The notes: generated from the letters alone by a model not told the origin. DNA of 64,000 bases from Rhodopirellula bahusiensis (GCF_002727185.1 NZ_NIZW01000025.1:1-64000); one strand, 5' to 3'. Positions 26,591 through 38,328 are shown, counted from the stretch's first letter. Made by a program: numbers and translations.

Positions 26591-27568
26591 CTAAGCCGTC
26601 GGCCAATCTTGGTTGGCGGCCGATAGCTCATCATGCCAACGTTGGACTTCGTTGGCTTCTCGGCATGGGCGTCCGTTGCCAAACGAATCCACGTAGCGAC
26701 ACGCCGCGTGTTGTTGGCGAGCTTGATCGTATTGCTTCACCCAAGCCTCACGTGCGGGCAGCCTTTCGGGAGCAATCGGCCAAACACCGGGTCGCGGCTT
26801 CATGTGTTCGCTCATCCCAACCCGCCACGGCTTGGGTGACACTCGCGCGCGGAAGCAATTCTGGTTGAAACACATCCGCACGTAGACCGGGTCGGCTTTG
26901 ATTCGATCAAAGAAGTCCAGTGCTTCCGCTCCACGTGGATCAAACGTGGCGTGAGTGACCAACACCCGAAAACCCATTGGGGTCTCGTACAAACGAAGCG
27001 TCCATTCGGGATGCGATTTCGCAAAGGATGCGATTCGTTTGCGTGCGATCGTTTGAGGCGTGCCGCTTACCCGGCGGCGAACCGTTTCGATCATGCTGCC
27101 AAACAGTGCCGCTGACAGCATCGACAAGAACAGCACCAAGAAGATCGGGTTGGTGATGTCCATTTGATGGGCCACGAGTGACAGCACCCCGACACTGATG
27201 ACGTATGCGATCACGTAGGTCATGCAGCCACTCGATCGCGGAACATCGACATCGGCGAACAGGACGTCGGGCGTGTTCAAGCACAACGCGCCATAGGCAT
27301 TGCGAGTCAGCACAGCGTCGCCGCGACGGTCAATGATCTCTTCGCGAATCGGCAATCCATCGGCGCCGTTGTAGGCGACCTTGGGCTCGGTGAACGGCAA
27401 CATCTCGCCGCGTTTGATTTCAGCGATGGCGTCCGCAACACGTTGGTTGGCGTGCTGCTGCGCCTCTTCGACACTGACGTCGGACCAACCAAAACGTTTG
27501 ACTTGCCGTTTGGTTTTCGCCCCGACAATGCGTTCGCTCGCTTCCGCCCAGTACTCCGGAACAATCAT
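26591..27568 (-). CDS. Membrane protein of unknown function paired with a radical SAM gene
   Basis: A 325-aa protein with two adjacent transmembrane helices (residues about 115-160) between soluble domains. The N-terminal part (MIVPEYWAEASERIVG, FGWSDVSVEEAQQHA) looks cytoplasmic. The C-terminal part ends with conserved-looking RPGVWP and a Trp/Cys-rich segment (PVYVRMCFNQNCFRARVSPK). It starts three bases after the radical SAM stop, so the two genes form an operon. No known family name recognised. Confidence 0.7.
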   Translation of the reverse strand: MIVPEYWAEASERIVGAKTKRQVKRFGWSDVSVEEAQQHANQRVADAIAEIKRGEMLPFTEPKVAYNGADGLPIREEIIDRRGDAVLTRNAYGALCLNTPDVLFADVDVPRSSGCMTYVIAYVISVGVLSLVAHQMDITNPIFLVLFLSMLSAALFGSMIETVRRRVSGTPQTIARKRIASFAKSHPEWTLRLYETPMGFRVLVTHATFDPRGAEALDFFDRIKADPVYVRMCFNQNCFRARVSPKPWRVGMSEHMKPRPGVWPIAPERLPAREAWVKQYDQARQQHAACRYVDSFGNGRPCREANEVQRWHDELSAANQDWPTA

Positions 27569-27571
27569 GGA

Positions 27572-28858
27572 TCAGTTCAGCACTGGCAACTGCGAATCAG
27601 CCTGCCTCGCCGACGACTTCGGCGGTTGCTGATCCGGATCTTGATACTGGCTTTCTTGATAGTGTTTGCCATATGTGCCGAAGTCGTTGAACGCATACTT
27701 CTTTGCCCAACGATAAACAAAGCTGCGTTCGGGAATCTCATCTCCCGGTTGATACTGACTGCGTCGCGGTTCGACGTTGCGAAGTTCCTCCATCACCTTG
27801 CCGCGAGCCGTCGTGTCACGGGCCCCGTGCTTGTCAGCCAATTCGAGCAACAGATCAGGCCGTTCCATGATCACACATCCGCGAGTGTTCTGGGCCGTTA
27901 GTTCGCGGAAGTCACGAAGGAAGCCAGACTCGTTGAAGGTTTCTTTGAGCGGTTTGCTGTCGTGGATCGATTCCGTCGCCAACTGAATCACGGGACACGG
28001 TTCAATGTCGCCCCAAGGTCCCACGTGATGCGTGAACCCGGTGACCGCCGGACACAACGCATTGCCGGCATCGTCGTGATAGGCATCGATGACAATGATT
28101 GGCTTGGTCGCTCGCGTGTCGACAACGAATTGACGCACACGTCGTTGCTCTTCGCTGGACAACGCCAACTGCGGATTGGGTTCAGGACCAACGGGCCGAT
28201 AGATGTGGAACCATGTGTACATCACACCCATCTCGATCAATCGATCGACCCACTTGTCGCGGACCAAATCGTCGATGTTGGATTTACAAACGCTGGTGCA
28301 AACACCGACCAGCAATTTGTTTCGAACCGCGGCTTCGATGCCGGCGATGGTTTGATTCAAAACGCCATCACGGCCGCGCCGCGTATCGCTGATGATCTCG
28401 GATCCTTCCACGCTGATCAGCGGCGTGACGTTGCCGCACTTGCGAAGTCTCGCGGCGACTTCATCGGTGATGAAGTGGCCGTTGGTGAAGACTTGGAAGT
28501 AAACGTCCGGATGAGCCTCGAACAAGTCCAGCAAATCTTTGTGCATGAAGGGTTCGCCGCCCAAGATGCCAAAGAAGCTGTTGCCCATCGCCTTGGCTTG
28601 CTCGATCGTTCGATTGGCAGCGTCCAGTTCGATCTTGTGTTGCTTAGCGCCGACATCGACCCAGCAACCTTGGCAGCGCAGGTTGCAACTGTTGATCACC
28701 GACAGATACAAGAACGGCGGAAAGAACTCGCCGCGTTTGAGCCGTCGTTTGTGACGATGAACGCTTCGCAACCCTTTCACACCGAGTGCCCAGACTGCTT
28801 TGGCGAGCAACCGTTTATCGGTTTCCATCGCGAATCGTTTGGCCATACGGAGGTACAT
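27572..28858 (-). CDS. Radical SAM protein (SPASM-like C-terminus)
   Basis: A 428-aa protein from ATG 28858; a GTG at 28957 is also open but the extension lacks family residues. The 4Fe-4S motif is CNLRCQGC (C58, C62, C65), followed by FFGILGGEPFMH (GGE motif for SAM) and FTNGHFIT. A second Cys-containing region (NALCPAV...GDIEPCPVIQ, and GCVIMERPDLL) suggests an auxiliary cluster domain. Such enzymes carry out radical chemistry, often on peptides or lipids. The coupled downstream membrane protein may be a substrate, partner or chaperone; the target is unknown. Confidence 0.85.
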   Translation of the reverse strand: MYLRMAKRFAMETDKRLLAKAVWALGVKGLRSVHRHKRRLKRGEFFPPFLYLSVINSCNLRCQGCWVDVGAKQHKIELDAANRTIEQAKAMGNSFFGILGGEPFMHKDLLDLFEAHPDVYFQVFTNGHFITDEVAARLRKCGNVTPLISVEGSEIISDTRRGRDGVLNQTIAGIEAAVRNKLLVGVCTSVCKSNIDDLVRDKWVDRLIEMGVMYTWFHIYRPVGPEPNPQLALSSEEQRRVRQFVVDTRATKPIIVIDAYHDDAGNALCPAVTGFTHHVGPWGDIEPCPVIQLATESIHDSKPLKETFNESGFLRDFRELTAQNTRGCVIMERPDLLLELADKHGARDTTARGKVMEELRNVEPRRSQYQPGDEIPERSFVYRWAKKYAFNDFGTYGKHYQESQYQDPDQQPPKSSARQADSQLPVLN

Positions 28859-29267
28859 CGGTATCTCAATCAATTGGGGCGTTGAATCTTTGGTGCCATT
28901 CAGGCGACCAAATTCGTTGTCAAAAGTCCAGTCGCATTGTCCGAGTCCCACTCGCAAACCAGCTCATTTCGGTGGATCGGCCGACACGTTCTCATCTTAA
29001 TGGCGAAGCAATCCAGGTTCTCGCCACGGACGCGAAATCGGTTGTTCACCGCATTTCGACCCGACAAAACAGCCCGTTTCCGTGGTATTTCATCGATTGC
29101 CACGGAATCCAGTTGGCTCGATTTTGATCGACACGTTCGAGTATACTGCACCAATTGTTTGCTAAAAGAAGCGGCATCTGAGGACGCGTCTGGCGTGTCT
29201 CATCGTTCGCCCGCGGGATTGGCCCCGCATTTCTTCCCTGCCCTTTCCCTCCCATTGAGGTCCCACC
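28859..29267. other. Divergent intergenic region
   Basis: About 400 bp between the radical SAM gene (minus) and the Gfo/Idh/MocA gene (plus). A TATACT hexamer at 29142-29147 could be a -10 box for the plus-strand gene, but no convincing -35 lies 17 bp upstream. No gene or dyad recognised. Confidence 0.4.
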
Positions 29268-30634
<1,367 letters not shown>

Positions 30635-30638
<4 letters not shown>

Positions 30639-32164
30639 GGTTTGGCTTCGCTTGATCCCAGATAGTCGCATAGCAATCGCACGTTCTTCACGAACGTTGC
30701 CGACTGAATGACACCTTCCTCTGGTGTCACTTTGCGGCCATCAGGATCTCGCACAAACCCTGGTTCACGCCAACCACCATCGTCATGCTGAGCCGCCAAG
30801 ATTTCTGCGATTCGATTCGCGGAGATCTTGGCGGCTTTTTCTGTTTTGCGTTCGCGAATTCGAAGGTAACGCTGTTCAATCGAATCCAACCTGGATTTTC
30901 CGACGAACCCGTAGTGATCCGGCATCTCTGAATCGTCGCTGGTGAGTTCGTACTGCAAATTGAAATACAACGGCTTGTTGGTCTTCAACTCCGAATACCG
31001 AGGCAATCCGCCGTCCGGTCGCAAACAGGTTTTCAAATAAGCGATCGCCGGTTCAATTGGCTGAAGGAACCTGGCGTCCTGGGTTGCTTCATACAAATCC
31101 ATCAATGTTTCGATCGCGGTTTGCGATTCAGACCCCGAGATGGCAGGCGGCTCGAACTTACGATCCCAAACCGGGTGCATGTGTCGATCGTACTGCTGAG
31201 CCCACGCGGGTTGCGGGTCCGGCATTTGAGCCCGTAGCAAAAACTCGCCGCCACGAATCGCACTGTCACGGTAGCGATCGTCACCGGTCAACTGCCAAGC
31301 CAGCAGCATCATGCCAATCATGTTTTGCGTGATGTTGTCGTTCAGCATGTAGCAACCGGCGTACTCCTTCGTCCAAGTGCGAGACCAGTCGTCAGGGTAG
31401 CTGGCGTCCAAAATTGGATAGTGCGAAACACTTGGCTGTTGGCGAGGCATGCGATCGTAATTGTGTCCCCAAGCACCGACGGGATACTGGGCCAAACGAG
31501 TGGACGTCAGAGCAACTTCGATTGCGTCGTCCAAAGTGGCAGACGATTGCTTGGTGCTTTGCTGCAGCATGTGTCGCAAACGCAGCAAGAACGACAACGC
31601 CGCGGAGGTTGTGTCGTCGTCGAGAACCGTCTTGTTGTGCTTCCATTTGCGTTGTCTCCAGATTTCCCATCCACCGGGTTCGGGTGTTTGGTTCATCTTC
31701 TCGGCGTTCACTGGAGCACTGGTTCGATAAGGAATCTTCGCTCGTTCGGCATCGCCAAAATCGATCGAATATCCCCAACCTCCGGATACGACCTGGCCCT
31801 CGATCAACGCTTTGCCAACTTCCGAGGCTGCTTTCAAATGAGACGCATCGCCGGTCGCGGCATAAGCCTTCAGAAATGCCTCGCCCACGGCGGGGGTCCC
31901 GGGCGGTTGCACCCAAATTCGATCGTTGGTGCAGGCTCCTTCCCCGTTGCTGAATTCCCCATCGACGCTGCTGACCCAAGCGTATCCGCCGTGGTCTGCG
32001 ATGGTCGTGGACATGTAATGGGTTGCCCGCGAAAGCGATTGCTGAACATCCGCCTTCGATGGTGCATCTTCAGCGATGACTCTTGGCGTCCCGCCGGGTA
32101 GCAGAATCATCCACCCCATTGTCGCTGCGACTGCGAAACAACATTGTCGACGTAAGCAACACAT
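30635..32164 (-). CDS. Secreted pectate lyase, PL10-like
   Basis: A 509-aa protein from ATG 32164 with a signal peptide (CCFAVAATMGWMILLP). It matches the polysaccharide lyase family 10 pattern: GGYAWVSS and GGWGYS (family GGW/GGWP repeats), DDDTTSAALSFLLRL, AWAQQYDRHMHPVWDRKFEPP followed by SGSES, and QHDDGGW near the end, all in an (alpha/alpha)-toroid-like repeat. PL10 enzymes cut polygalacturonate by Ca-assisted beta-elimination. Substrate assignment rests on motif similarity alone. Confidence 0.8.
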
Positions 32165-32358
32165 CGGCGAATCCTTGGACAAGCACGGAGGTGGGGGATG
32201 GCGGGAATCAGCCATTCTACCTCACCTCGATTGACGTTGCCCCGGTCAAATCGCCTCGACCCCCTGAGGTCGCAATTGGCCCGTTTGGGTTTGTCCGGGG
32301 CCGCTGATCTGTTTCGCCCGCTATATCCCCCGTAGGTCCAGGCGTTTATCCTACGACC

Positions 32359-33912
32359 ATGAGCGAATTCCTCCTCTATTACCGACGACCCGACCCGACG
32401 ACGTGGGTCTACATGTCGTCATTTTTGACGATTGGGTTGTTCTTTGTCTTCCGTCGGTTCTGGAGCATCCGCAACCTCGACATCGTCCTGTTGATCTTGC
32501 TGGCTCCCGGATTGTTGATGGTCAACGAGGGATACCGTCGGCAAACGCGTCTGGCCCGCTTGGCGTCCGCGGAAATCAGTGCCGCCGCCAACACCATTCC
32601 CGTCGAAGAGGAAGTGGCCCCCGAGGAGGCTGCGCCAGCCGAGTTGTCTCCCACCGATAAAGCGACCTCCGAATCCGGAACAATTCCCGATGAGCAGCCG
32701 GTGGCGGCGGAAGCCCCCGCCGAACCCGAATCACCTCCCGCGCCGCGTGAACTGACCGCGGAAGAATTGACTCGGCTTCAAGAGTCCGAACCCTACCGCC
32801 GAGCCGCGGGGTTGCAGCGAGCTGGTTTCATCACGTTGTTCGGCATTCAGTTTCTGGTGCTCGTGCGAATGTTGCTCGACCCGTTGATGGTGCGGCGTCC
32901 GCTTTTGGATCCCAACTTGACCACCGGCGGATTGAACTTCCTTGGCATTTCTTTGTTCATCTTCATGATGGCCAACGTCGTCGCCAGCACACCTGAGATT
33001 CAACAAGAACAGGGCCCCAAGCTGGGTCCCGGCTACGCGCTGATCAACATGTTGCCGGCCATTCCCACACGACCGATCAGCGAAGCGATCGCAGGTGCCG
33101 AACCACCGACGATGGCTGAATTGACCGCCGCGGAACAACGCCGAACAATGATCGCGAAGATCATCGCCATCTTGGCTCAGTCGGCCGTGTTGATTGGCAT
33201 TCTGTTGATCGGCAATCGACACTTCGGAAACCTCCGCGCCGGTGCCGGTTGTGCGACGTTGTATCTGCTCATGCCTTACACCGCTCAGATGACCGGTCGT
33301 GTGGATCACGTGGTCCCCGCTGCGCTGATTCTGTGGGCGGTGCTGATGTATCGCAAACCACTGATCGCCGGACTATTCATCGGTGCTGCGGCCGGGTTGT
33401 TGTACTACCCGCTGTTTCTGTTGCCGCTGTGGTGCAGTTTCTACTGGCAGCGCGGCGTCGGACGATTCGCGGGAGCCGTGCTGGTCTCGCTGACAGTGTT
33501 GATGGCGTTGCTTGCCTTCGCCGGGGGTGAACCATTCCTGACGCATGTCCAGCGGATGTTCGGGGTGCTGAATCCCAACAAAGGTCCCAATGAGCTGACC
33601 GGGATTTGGGAACTGGGTTGGAATCCCATTTGGCGTTTGCCAGTGATCGTCGGCTACGTGATCCTCAGCTTCTTTTTCGCGGTTTGGCCCGGACAAAAGA
33701 ACCTTGGCATCTTGATCAGTTGCTCGGCGGCGTTGATGGTCGCGGCTCAGTTCTGGCACGGCTACGGCGGCGGCCTGTACATGGCTTGGTTCTTGCCACT
33801 GTTGTTGCTGACCATTTTTCGACCCAACCTTCAAGACCGCGTGGCAACGAAAGTCATTGATGGACGCTCGCGTCCTTCCCGCCGGTCCTCCACCGCATTG
33901 GATGCAGCCTGA
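32359..33912 (+). CDS. Polytopic membrane protein of unknown function
   Basis: A 517-aa protein with about 10 hydrophobic helices and a long Glu/Pro/Ala-rich insertion (residues about 70-140) after the second helix. Aromatic-rich C-terminal helices resemble the glycosyltransferase-C type fold seen in some sugar transferases, but no DxD-like motif is evident and the family is not recognised. It ends five bases before the MutS-like gene, so the pair is probably cotranscribed. Confidence 0.65.
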   Translation: MSEFLLYYRRPDPTTWVYMSSFLTIGLFFVFRRFWSIRNLDIVLLILLAPGLLMVNEGYRRQTRLARLASAEISAAANTIPVEEEVAPEEAAPAELSPTDKATSESGTIPDEQPVAAEAPAEPESPPAPRELTAEELTRLQESEPYRRAAGLQRAGFITLFGIQFLVLVRMLLDPLMVRRPLLDPNLTTGGLNFLGISLFIFMMANVVASTPEIQQEQGPKLGPGYALINMLPAIPTRPISEAIAGAEPPTMAELTAAEQRRTMIAKIIAILAQSAVLIGILLIGNRHFGNLRAGAGCATLYLLMPYTAQMTGRVDHVVPAALILWAVLMYRKPLIAGLFIGAAAGLLYYPLFLLPLWCSFYWQRGVGRFAGAVLVSLTVLMALLAFAGGEPFLTHVQRMFGVLNPNKGPNELTGIWELGWNPIWRLPVIVGYVILSFFFAVWPGQKNLGILISCSAALMVAAQFWHGYGGGLYMAWFLPLLLLTIFRPNLQDRVATKVIDGRSRPSRRSSTALDAA

Positions 33913-33917
33913 AACGG

Positions 33918-35825
33918 ATGTCCGACTACGCCTCCCAGATCGAGACCTTCGATCACGATTTGCAAGAACTCGAAGCTTCCGATTCACGGTTTGCCGTCTG
34001 GCGAATGGTGTTCTTTGTCGGACTGGTCTTGGGCATCGGTTTTTCACTTGCAACTCAACATGTGATTTGGGTCTGCGTCGCCGTTGGATCCCTGATCGCG
34101 TTTTTGGTGACTGTGGTTCGCAACGAAACCGTTCGCGATCGAATGGAACTGCTTCGCAACCAATCCCGAACCTTGCACCGATTGCAAGCTCGATTGCAGC
34201 GTGACTGGAAATCACTGGCCCGTGACAGCATCGGCATCCGAGCGTCCGAGATTGAGCTCACGCCTGAGCAACAAGCCCTCGCGGGTGACTTGGACCTCGT
34301 CGGCGATGCGTCGCTGTTTCAATTGACTTCCATGGCGGCAACCACCCCTGGCGTTCGCACCTTGGCCAATTGGTTGTGCAGCCCAGTTGATCCTCCGCTC
34401 GCGAAAGACCGACATGCCTCGGTCACACACTTGGCGGACCAACCCGAAAACCGATTGCGGTTCTATGTGCTCGCCCGCGACATCGGCGGAAGCTCCGGTG
34501 ACCCGGAATCATTCGTCCAGTGGTCCAAGGAACCCAATTGGTTGCCGCCGCATCGATGGTTGATTCCCTGGGGCAACTTCACCGCGGTTGTTGCCATCGC
34601 AATCATCCTTGGCATGGTCGCTGGCGCGATCACGGATCAAGGCGATTGGGTCCGAATGGGAATGTACGGGCTGATCGGAATCGCGGTTGTGAATCTTGCC
34701 ATCGGCTCTTTTTTGCTGGGCCCCGTCGCGGCAATTTTCCAAATCGCGATGGCCTCGCGGCGCAGCGTCAACGAATACGCCGAACTGTTTGACGCCGCCA
34801 ATTGGTTGCCCGAATCTCCCGCCGATTCCGCTGGGCCGACCGCTCACATCCGCCGGACGCTACTCGGAGACGCCGGGGGTTCCCAATCGGCTTCCACAGG
34901 CATGCGTGAACTGGCGCAAGTCGCTCGCATGGGCGGGCTGAAGCAAACCGCGTCGACGTTCCTGCTGTATCTGCCACTGCAAGCGTTCTGGTTGTGGGAC
35001 GTTCGCGTGCTTCGTCGCTTGGAAGATTGGAAGTCGCGATACTCTAGCCAAATTCCTGAATGGTTTGACGCCCTCGGCGAACTCGAAGCTTTGATGTCGA
35101 TCGCCGCCCTGCAACACGATTCACCAGATTGGTCGTCGCCCGAGTGGCTCGAAGATGAATCCACCATCACATTCAAAGGGTTGGGGCACCCGTTGCTGAA
35201 AGACGACGCACGAGTCACCAACGATGTCACCATCGGCCCAACCGGAACGTTGTTGCTCGTCACCGGCAGCAACATGTCTGGAAAGAGCACGATGCTTCGA
35301 AGTGCTGGGCTGAACGTCGCTCTCGCCATGGCCGGCGGACCGGTGTGCTGTCGACACATGAGCCTGCCGCCTCTCGAGATGGGAACCAGCATCCGAGTCA
35401 GCGATGACCTCAGCCAAGGCGTCTCTTACTACATGGCGGAATTGAATCGCTTGTCCGCCGTTGTGACGCATGCCCGCAAGTTAGCCGAACAACGTGCCGC
35501 CGGCTCCACCAACCGAATCCAGTTCTTCTTGCTCGATGAGATTCTGCAAGGAACCAACAGTCGCGAACGTCAGATCGCCGTTGCCCGCGTGCTGCGGTTC
35601 TTAGTCGACGCCGGTGCGATCGGTGCCATCACGACTCACGACTTGGAACTCGCGGATGATCCCGAACTGATGAAGCTCGCGCACACCGTTCACTTCCGCG
35701 AAACGATCACGCCCGACGCCAGCGGCGATGAACGAATGACGTTCGACTACAAAATGCGAGACGGCGTGTCACCCACCACCAACGCCCTGCGTTTGCTCGA
35801 AATCGTCGGCCTGGGCGAGAAGTAA
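33918..35825 (+). CDS. MutS-family ATPase with membrane segments
   Basis: A 635-aa protein. The C-terminal third is a MutS ATPase domain: Walker A GSNMSGKST (about residues 449-457), the STxxMAEL-like segment SYYMAELNRLSAVV, Walker B FFLLDEILQGTNSRER, and the HDLELAD motif. It lacks the mismatch-binding domain I, and its lever region is short. Two hydrophobic blocks (about residues 28-65 and 207-265) look like paired transmembrane helices, which are foreign to DNA-repair MutS. The function is probably not canonical mismatch repair. Related MutS-like membrane proteins are known in Bacteroidetes and planctomycetes without assigned role. Confidence 0.8.
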   Translation: MSDYASQIETFDHDLQELEASDSRFAVWRMVFFVGLVLGIGFSLATQHVIWVCVAVGSLIAFLVTVVRNETVRDRMELLRNQSRTLHRLQARLQRDWKSLARDSIGIRASEIELTPEQQALAGDLDLVGDASLFQLTSMAATTPGVRTLANWLCSPVDPPLAKDRHASVTHLADQPENRLRFYVLARDIGGSSGDPESFVQWSKEPNWLPPHRWLIPWGNFTAVVAIAIILGMVAGAITDQGDWVRMGMYGLIGIAVVNLAIGSFLLGPVAAIFQIAMASRRSVNEYAELFDAANWLPESPADSAGPTAHIRRTLLGDAGGSQSASTGMRELAQVARMGGLKQTASTFLLYLPLQAFWLWDVRVLRRLEDWKSRYSSQIPEWFDALGELEALMSIAALQHDSPDWSSPEWLEDESTITFKGLGHPLLKDDARVTNDVTIGPTGTLLLVTGSNMSGKSTMLRSAGLNVALAMAGGPVCCRHMSLPPLEMGTSIRVSDDLSQGVSYYMAELNRLSAVVTHARKLAEQRAAGSTNRIQFFLLDEILQGTNSRERQIAVARVLRFLVDAGAIGAITTHDLELADDPELMKLAHTVHFRETITPDASGDERMTFDYKMRDGVSPTTNALRLLEIVGLGEK

Positions 35826-35839
35826 ATTTGACCACTCGA

Positions 35840-35893
35840 TGGCCAACGGCCAAATTCAGCTCTTTATTTCCGGTTGATCATGGCCGTTGGCCA
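35840..35893. repeat. Inverted repeat downstream of the MutS-like gene
   Basis: TGGCCAACGGCCA (35840-35852) and its exact reverse complement TGGCCGTTGGCCA (35881-35893) are separated by 28 bp. Each arm also has internal symmetry. It lies 14 bp after the MutS-like stop and could act as a transcript-end hairpin, but there is no T-run. Confidence 0.6.
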
Positions 35894-36037
35894 AGGAAAC
35901 CATCTCGCAAAACGCGACGTCGGAAATTGCTCCTCGAACTGATATTTCAGCGACGCGAACTACCGGTCGACATTTCGAGTTATGATCGAGCCCCCACCAG
36001 GCTCCCTCAAAACTCCCCACCTTCTGAGTGATCGATC

Positions 36038-37219
36038 ATGCAACGACGACACTTTCTCGCCGCCACCGCAGCGGCCAGCCTCGCAACACCCGCTCTCGCC
36101 CAAGCGAACTCAGGCTCACTCAAAGCGGTCGCAATCGGGCACACCGGACGAGGCGACTTTGGTCATGGACTCGATAGCATCTGGCAACGCTTGCCCGACA
36201 CCAAACTGGTCGCCATCACGGATGCCAACCCGGAAGGACTGAAACGAGCCCAACAGCGGCTCAAGGTGGATCGCGGCTATGACGACTACCGCGTGATGCT
36301 TGATGAAATTCGTCCCGACATCGTGGCGGTGTGCCCGCGACACGTGGACCAACATCACGACATGGCCATGGCTGCGATCCAGTCCGGTGCCCGCGGCATC
36401 TACATCGAGAAACCATTTGTTCGAACAACCGCGGAAGCAGACTCACTCATTGCTGCCTGCAAACAACACAACGCGAAAATCGCGATCGCTCATCGGAACC
36501 GATACCATCCCACACTGCCGTTTGTACGCGAGCTGATCGAGGGCGGTGAAATCGGGCGTCTTCTCGAAATTCGTGGTCGAGGCAAAAGTGATCCTCGCGG
36601 CGGAGTCGAAGACCTCTGGGTCTTGGGAACCCACGTTCTGAACCTGACGCATTATTTGGCCGGTGACCCCGTGTCCTGCTCGGCATCGTTGATGCAAGAC
36701 GGTCGCTTGGTCGAACCATCTGACATCAGAGAAGGTCGCGAGGGTTTAGGGCTGATGGCAGGCAACGCCGTGCATGCTCGCTATCAAATGAAGAGCGGCA
36801 TCGTCGCGACGTTTGATTCCATCGCCAATGATGGCACCGAGAACGCAGGGTTCGGGTTGCGACTGATTGGAAGCAAAGGCACGATCGCGATTCACATCGA
36901 CAAGAGTCCGCTGGCGTACCTGTTGCCCGGCAACCCCTTTCGAACACCGACCGAACCAGTTGCCTGGATCCCCATCACCGCCGCGGGAATCGGCCAACCC
37001 GAACCGCGAAAGGATCTGCGACAAATGGTCGAACACCATGGCTTCCCCGCTCGCGATTTAGTCACCGCGATTCGCGAAGATCGCCAACCGCTTTGCGATG
37101 CCAGCCAAGGACGTACGACCGTCGAGATGGTTTGTGCCGTTCTCGAATCACACCGTCAGAACGGGGCCGTGGTGCCGTTTCCGTTGAAGCACCGCGACAA
37201 CCCGCTCTCGCGTTTTTAG
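36038..37219 (+). CDS. Exported Gfo/Idh/MocA family oxidoreductase
   Basis: A 393-aa protein. The N-terminus MQRRHFLAATAAASLATPALAQ is a short Tat-type signal (RRHFL). The nucleotide-binding domain reads LKAVAIGHTGRGDFGHGL, with an ITDANPEGLKRAQ strand and IYIEKPFVRT (EKP motif). The C-terminal domain includes HRNRYHPTLP and VLGTHVLNLTHYLAG. Substrate unknown. It differs strongly from the paralogue at 29268, so the two probably serve different sugars. A copy of the dispersed repeat follows the stop. Confidence 0.85.
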   Translation: MQRRHFLAATAAASLATPALAQANSGSLKAVAIGHTGRGDFGHGLDSIWQRLPDTKLVAITDANPEGLKRAQQRLKVDRGYDDYRVMLDEIRPDIVAVCPRHVDQHHDMAMAAIQSGARGIYIEKPFVRTTAEADSLIAACKQHNAKIAIAHRNRYHPTLPFVRELIEGGEIGRLLEIRGRGKSDPRGGVEDLWVLGTHVLNLTHYLAGDPVSCSASLMQDGRLVEPSDIREGREGLGLMAGNAVHARYQMKSGIVATFDSIANDGTENAGFGLRLIGSKGTIAIHIDKSPLAYLLPGNPFRTPTEPVAWIPITAAGIGQPEPRKDLRQMVEHHGFPARDLVTAIREDRQPLCDASQGRTTVEMVCAVLESHRQNGAVVPFPLKHRDNPLSRF

Positions 37220-37254
37220 AGAGCTGGTGCAGGACGACCTCCCGGTTCCCTTTG

Positions 37255-37305
37255 TAGCGGAAGGGCGCGAGCCCTCCGGTATCGAGGCACCGGGCGGCTT
37301 GCCCC
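37255..37305. repeat. Dispersed repeat, family TAGCGGAAGGGC (full copy)
   Basis: TAGCGGAAGGGC-GC-GAGCCCTCCGGT followed by CACCGGGCGGCTTGC, the most complete copy in this orientation. It lies between the ends of the Gfo/Idh/MocA and manA genes. The reverse-complement copy is at 41843-41895. Confidence 0.75.
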
Positions 37306-37347
37306 GCTTCGCTAGAAAAAGAATGCTCTTTCGGGATAGTTTTCGAA

Positions 37348-38328
37348 TCAAATGCTTGTTGGTGGTGACATCCACAGCACAGTCGCGTCACCAGATTGCA
37401 CTTGAATGGCCCCGCACGCGGCGGGCAGCAACACGCTCTCGCCGGTCGCCATTTTCATTGGGCCATCTTGGTTCGACAGAGTCGCTTCGCCGGAAATCAC
37501 CGTCAACAAGTGACAACGGTCATCACCGCCGATCGTTTGATCGGTGTCGTGCACCCGTCGCAGAACGAACTTGTCGCACTCGACCAACGTTTCCGTGCCG
37601 CTGTGAATCGGTTTTCGAATCGGATCCACCGGGCCTCGTTCGTAGTCCGAAACTTCGAGTGACGATTCAATATGCAGCGGTCGGGATTTGCCCGAAGCAT
37701 CCACGCGATTCCAATCAAACAACCGAAACGTCGTGTTACTGGATTGTTGAATCTCCGCGACGACCAACCCACCGCCCAATGCGTGCACGGTTCCCGCGGG
37801 AATGAAGACGCAATCTCCCACTTCGGGATGATAGGAGTGCAGCGCACGATCGGTTTCACCGGCCAACATCATCTCACGCAAGGATTCGCGATCGACGCCT
37901 TCCTTCAATCCTGAATAGATCACGCTGTCAGGTTCGCTGTGCAGGATCACCCAAGCTTCGGTCTTGCCCAGATCCGGCGGTTGCATCGTCGCACCGTAGG
38001 CATCGTCCGGGTGCACCTGCACCGACAACACACGGTTGCAATCCAGAAACTTCAGAAGCAACGGAAAGGTCTTTGCATCTGGGTTTGCTTCCACCCAGTC
38101 CTTGCCCATCAACCACTGGCGACGGTTGGTAAATAGTTCGCCCAACGATTGTCCCGCCAGTTCGCCACTGATGACGACGCTTTGGTCTTCGCCATGATCG
38201 ACGATCTCCCAGCTCTCGGCGTAGTCGTCCGCGTCACCGATCGGCTTGTGAAGCATTTCGCCCAATCGGCGTCCGCCCCAGATTGTCTGTTTGAGCAGCG
38301 GGCGAAAACGCAGTGGTGTCGAAATCAT
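37348..38328 (-). CDS. manA: Mannose-6-phosphate isomerase, class I
   Basis: A 326-aa cupin enzyme interconverting mannose 6-phosphate and fructose 6-phosphate. The N-terminus LRFRPLLKQTIWGGRRLGEM is typical. Zinc ligands appear in VLSVQVHPDDAY (Q/H), KTEAWVIL (E) and IPAGTVHALGGGLVVAEIQQSSNTTFR (H). The length matches the short Bacillus-type enzyme. It is a single gene on the minus strand. Confidence 0.92.
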   Translation of the reverse strand: MISTPLRFRPLLKQTIWGGRRLGEMLHKPIGDADDYAESWEIVDHGEDQSVVISGELAGQSLGELFTNRRQWLMGKDWVEANPDAKTFPLLLKFLDCNRVLSVQVHPDDAYGATMQPPDLGKTEAWVILHSEPDSVIYSGLKEGVDRESLREMMLAGETDRALHSYHPEVGDCVFIPAGTVHALGGGLVVAEIQQSSNTTFRLFDWNRVDASGKSRPLHIESSLEVSDYERGPVDPIRKPIHSGTETLVECDKFVLRRVHDTDQTIGGDDRCHLLTVISGEATLSNQDGPMKMATGESVLLPAACGAIQVQSGDATVLWMSPPTSI

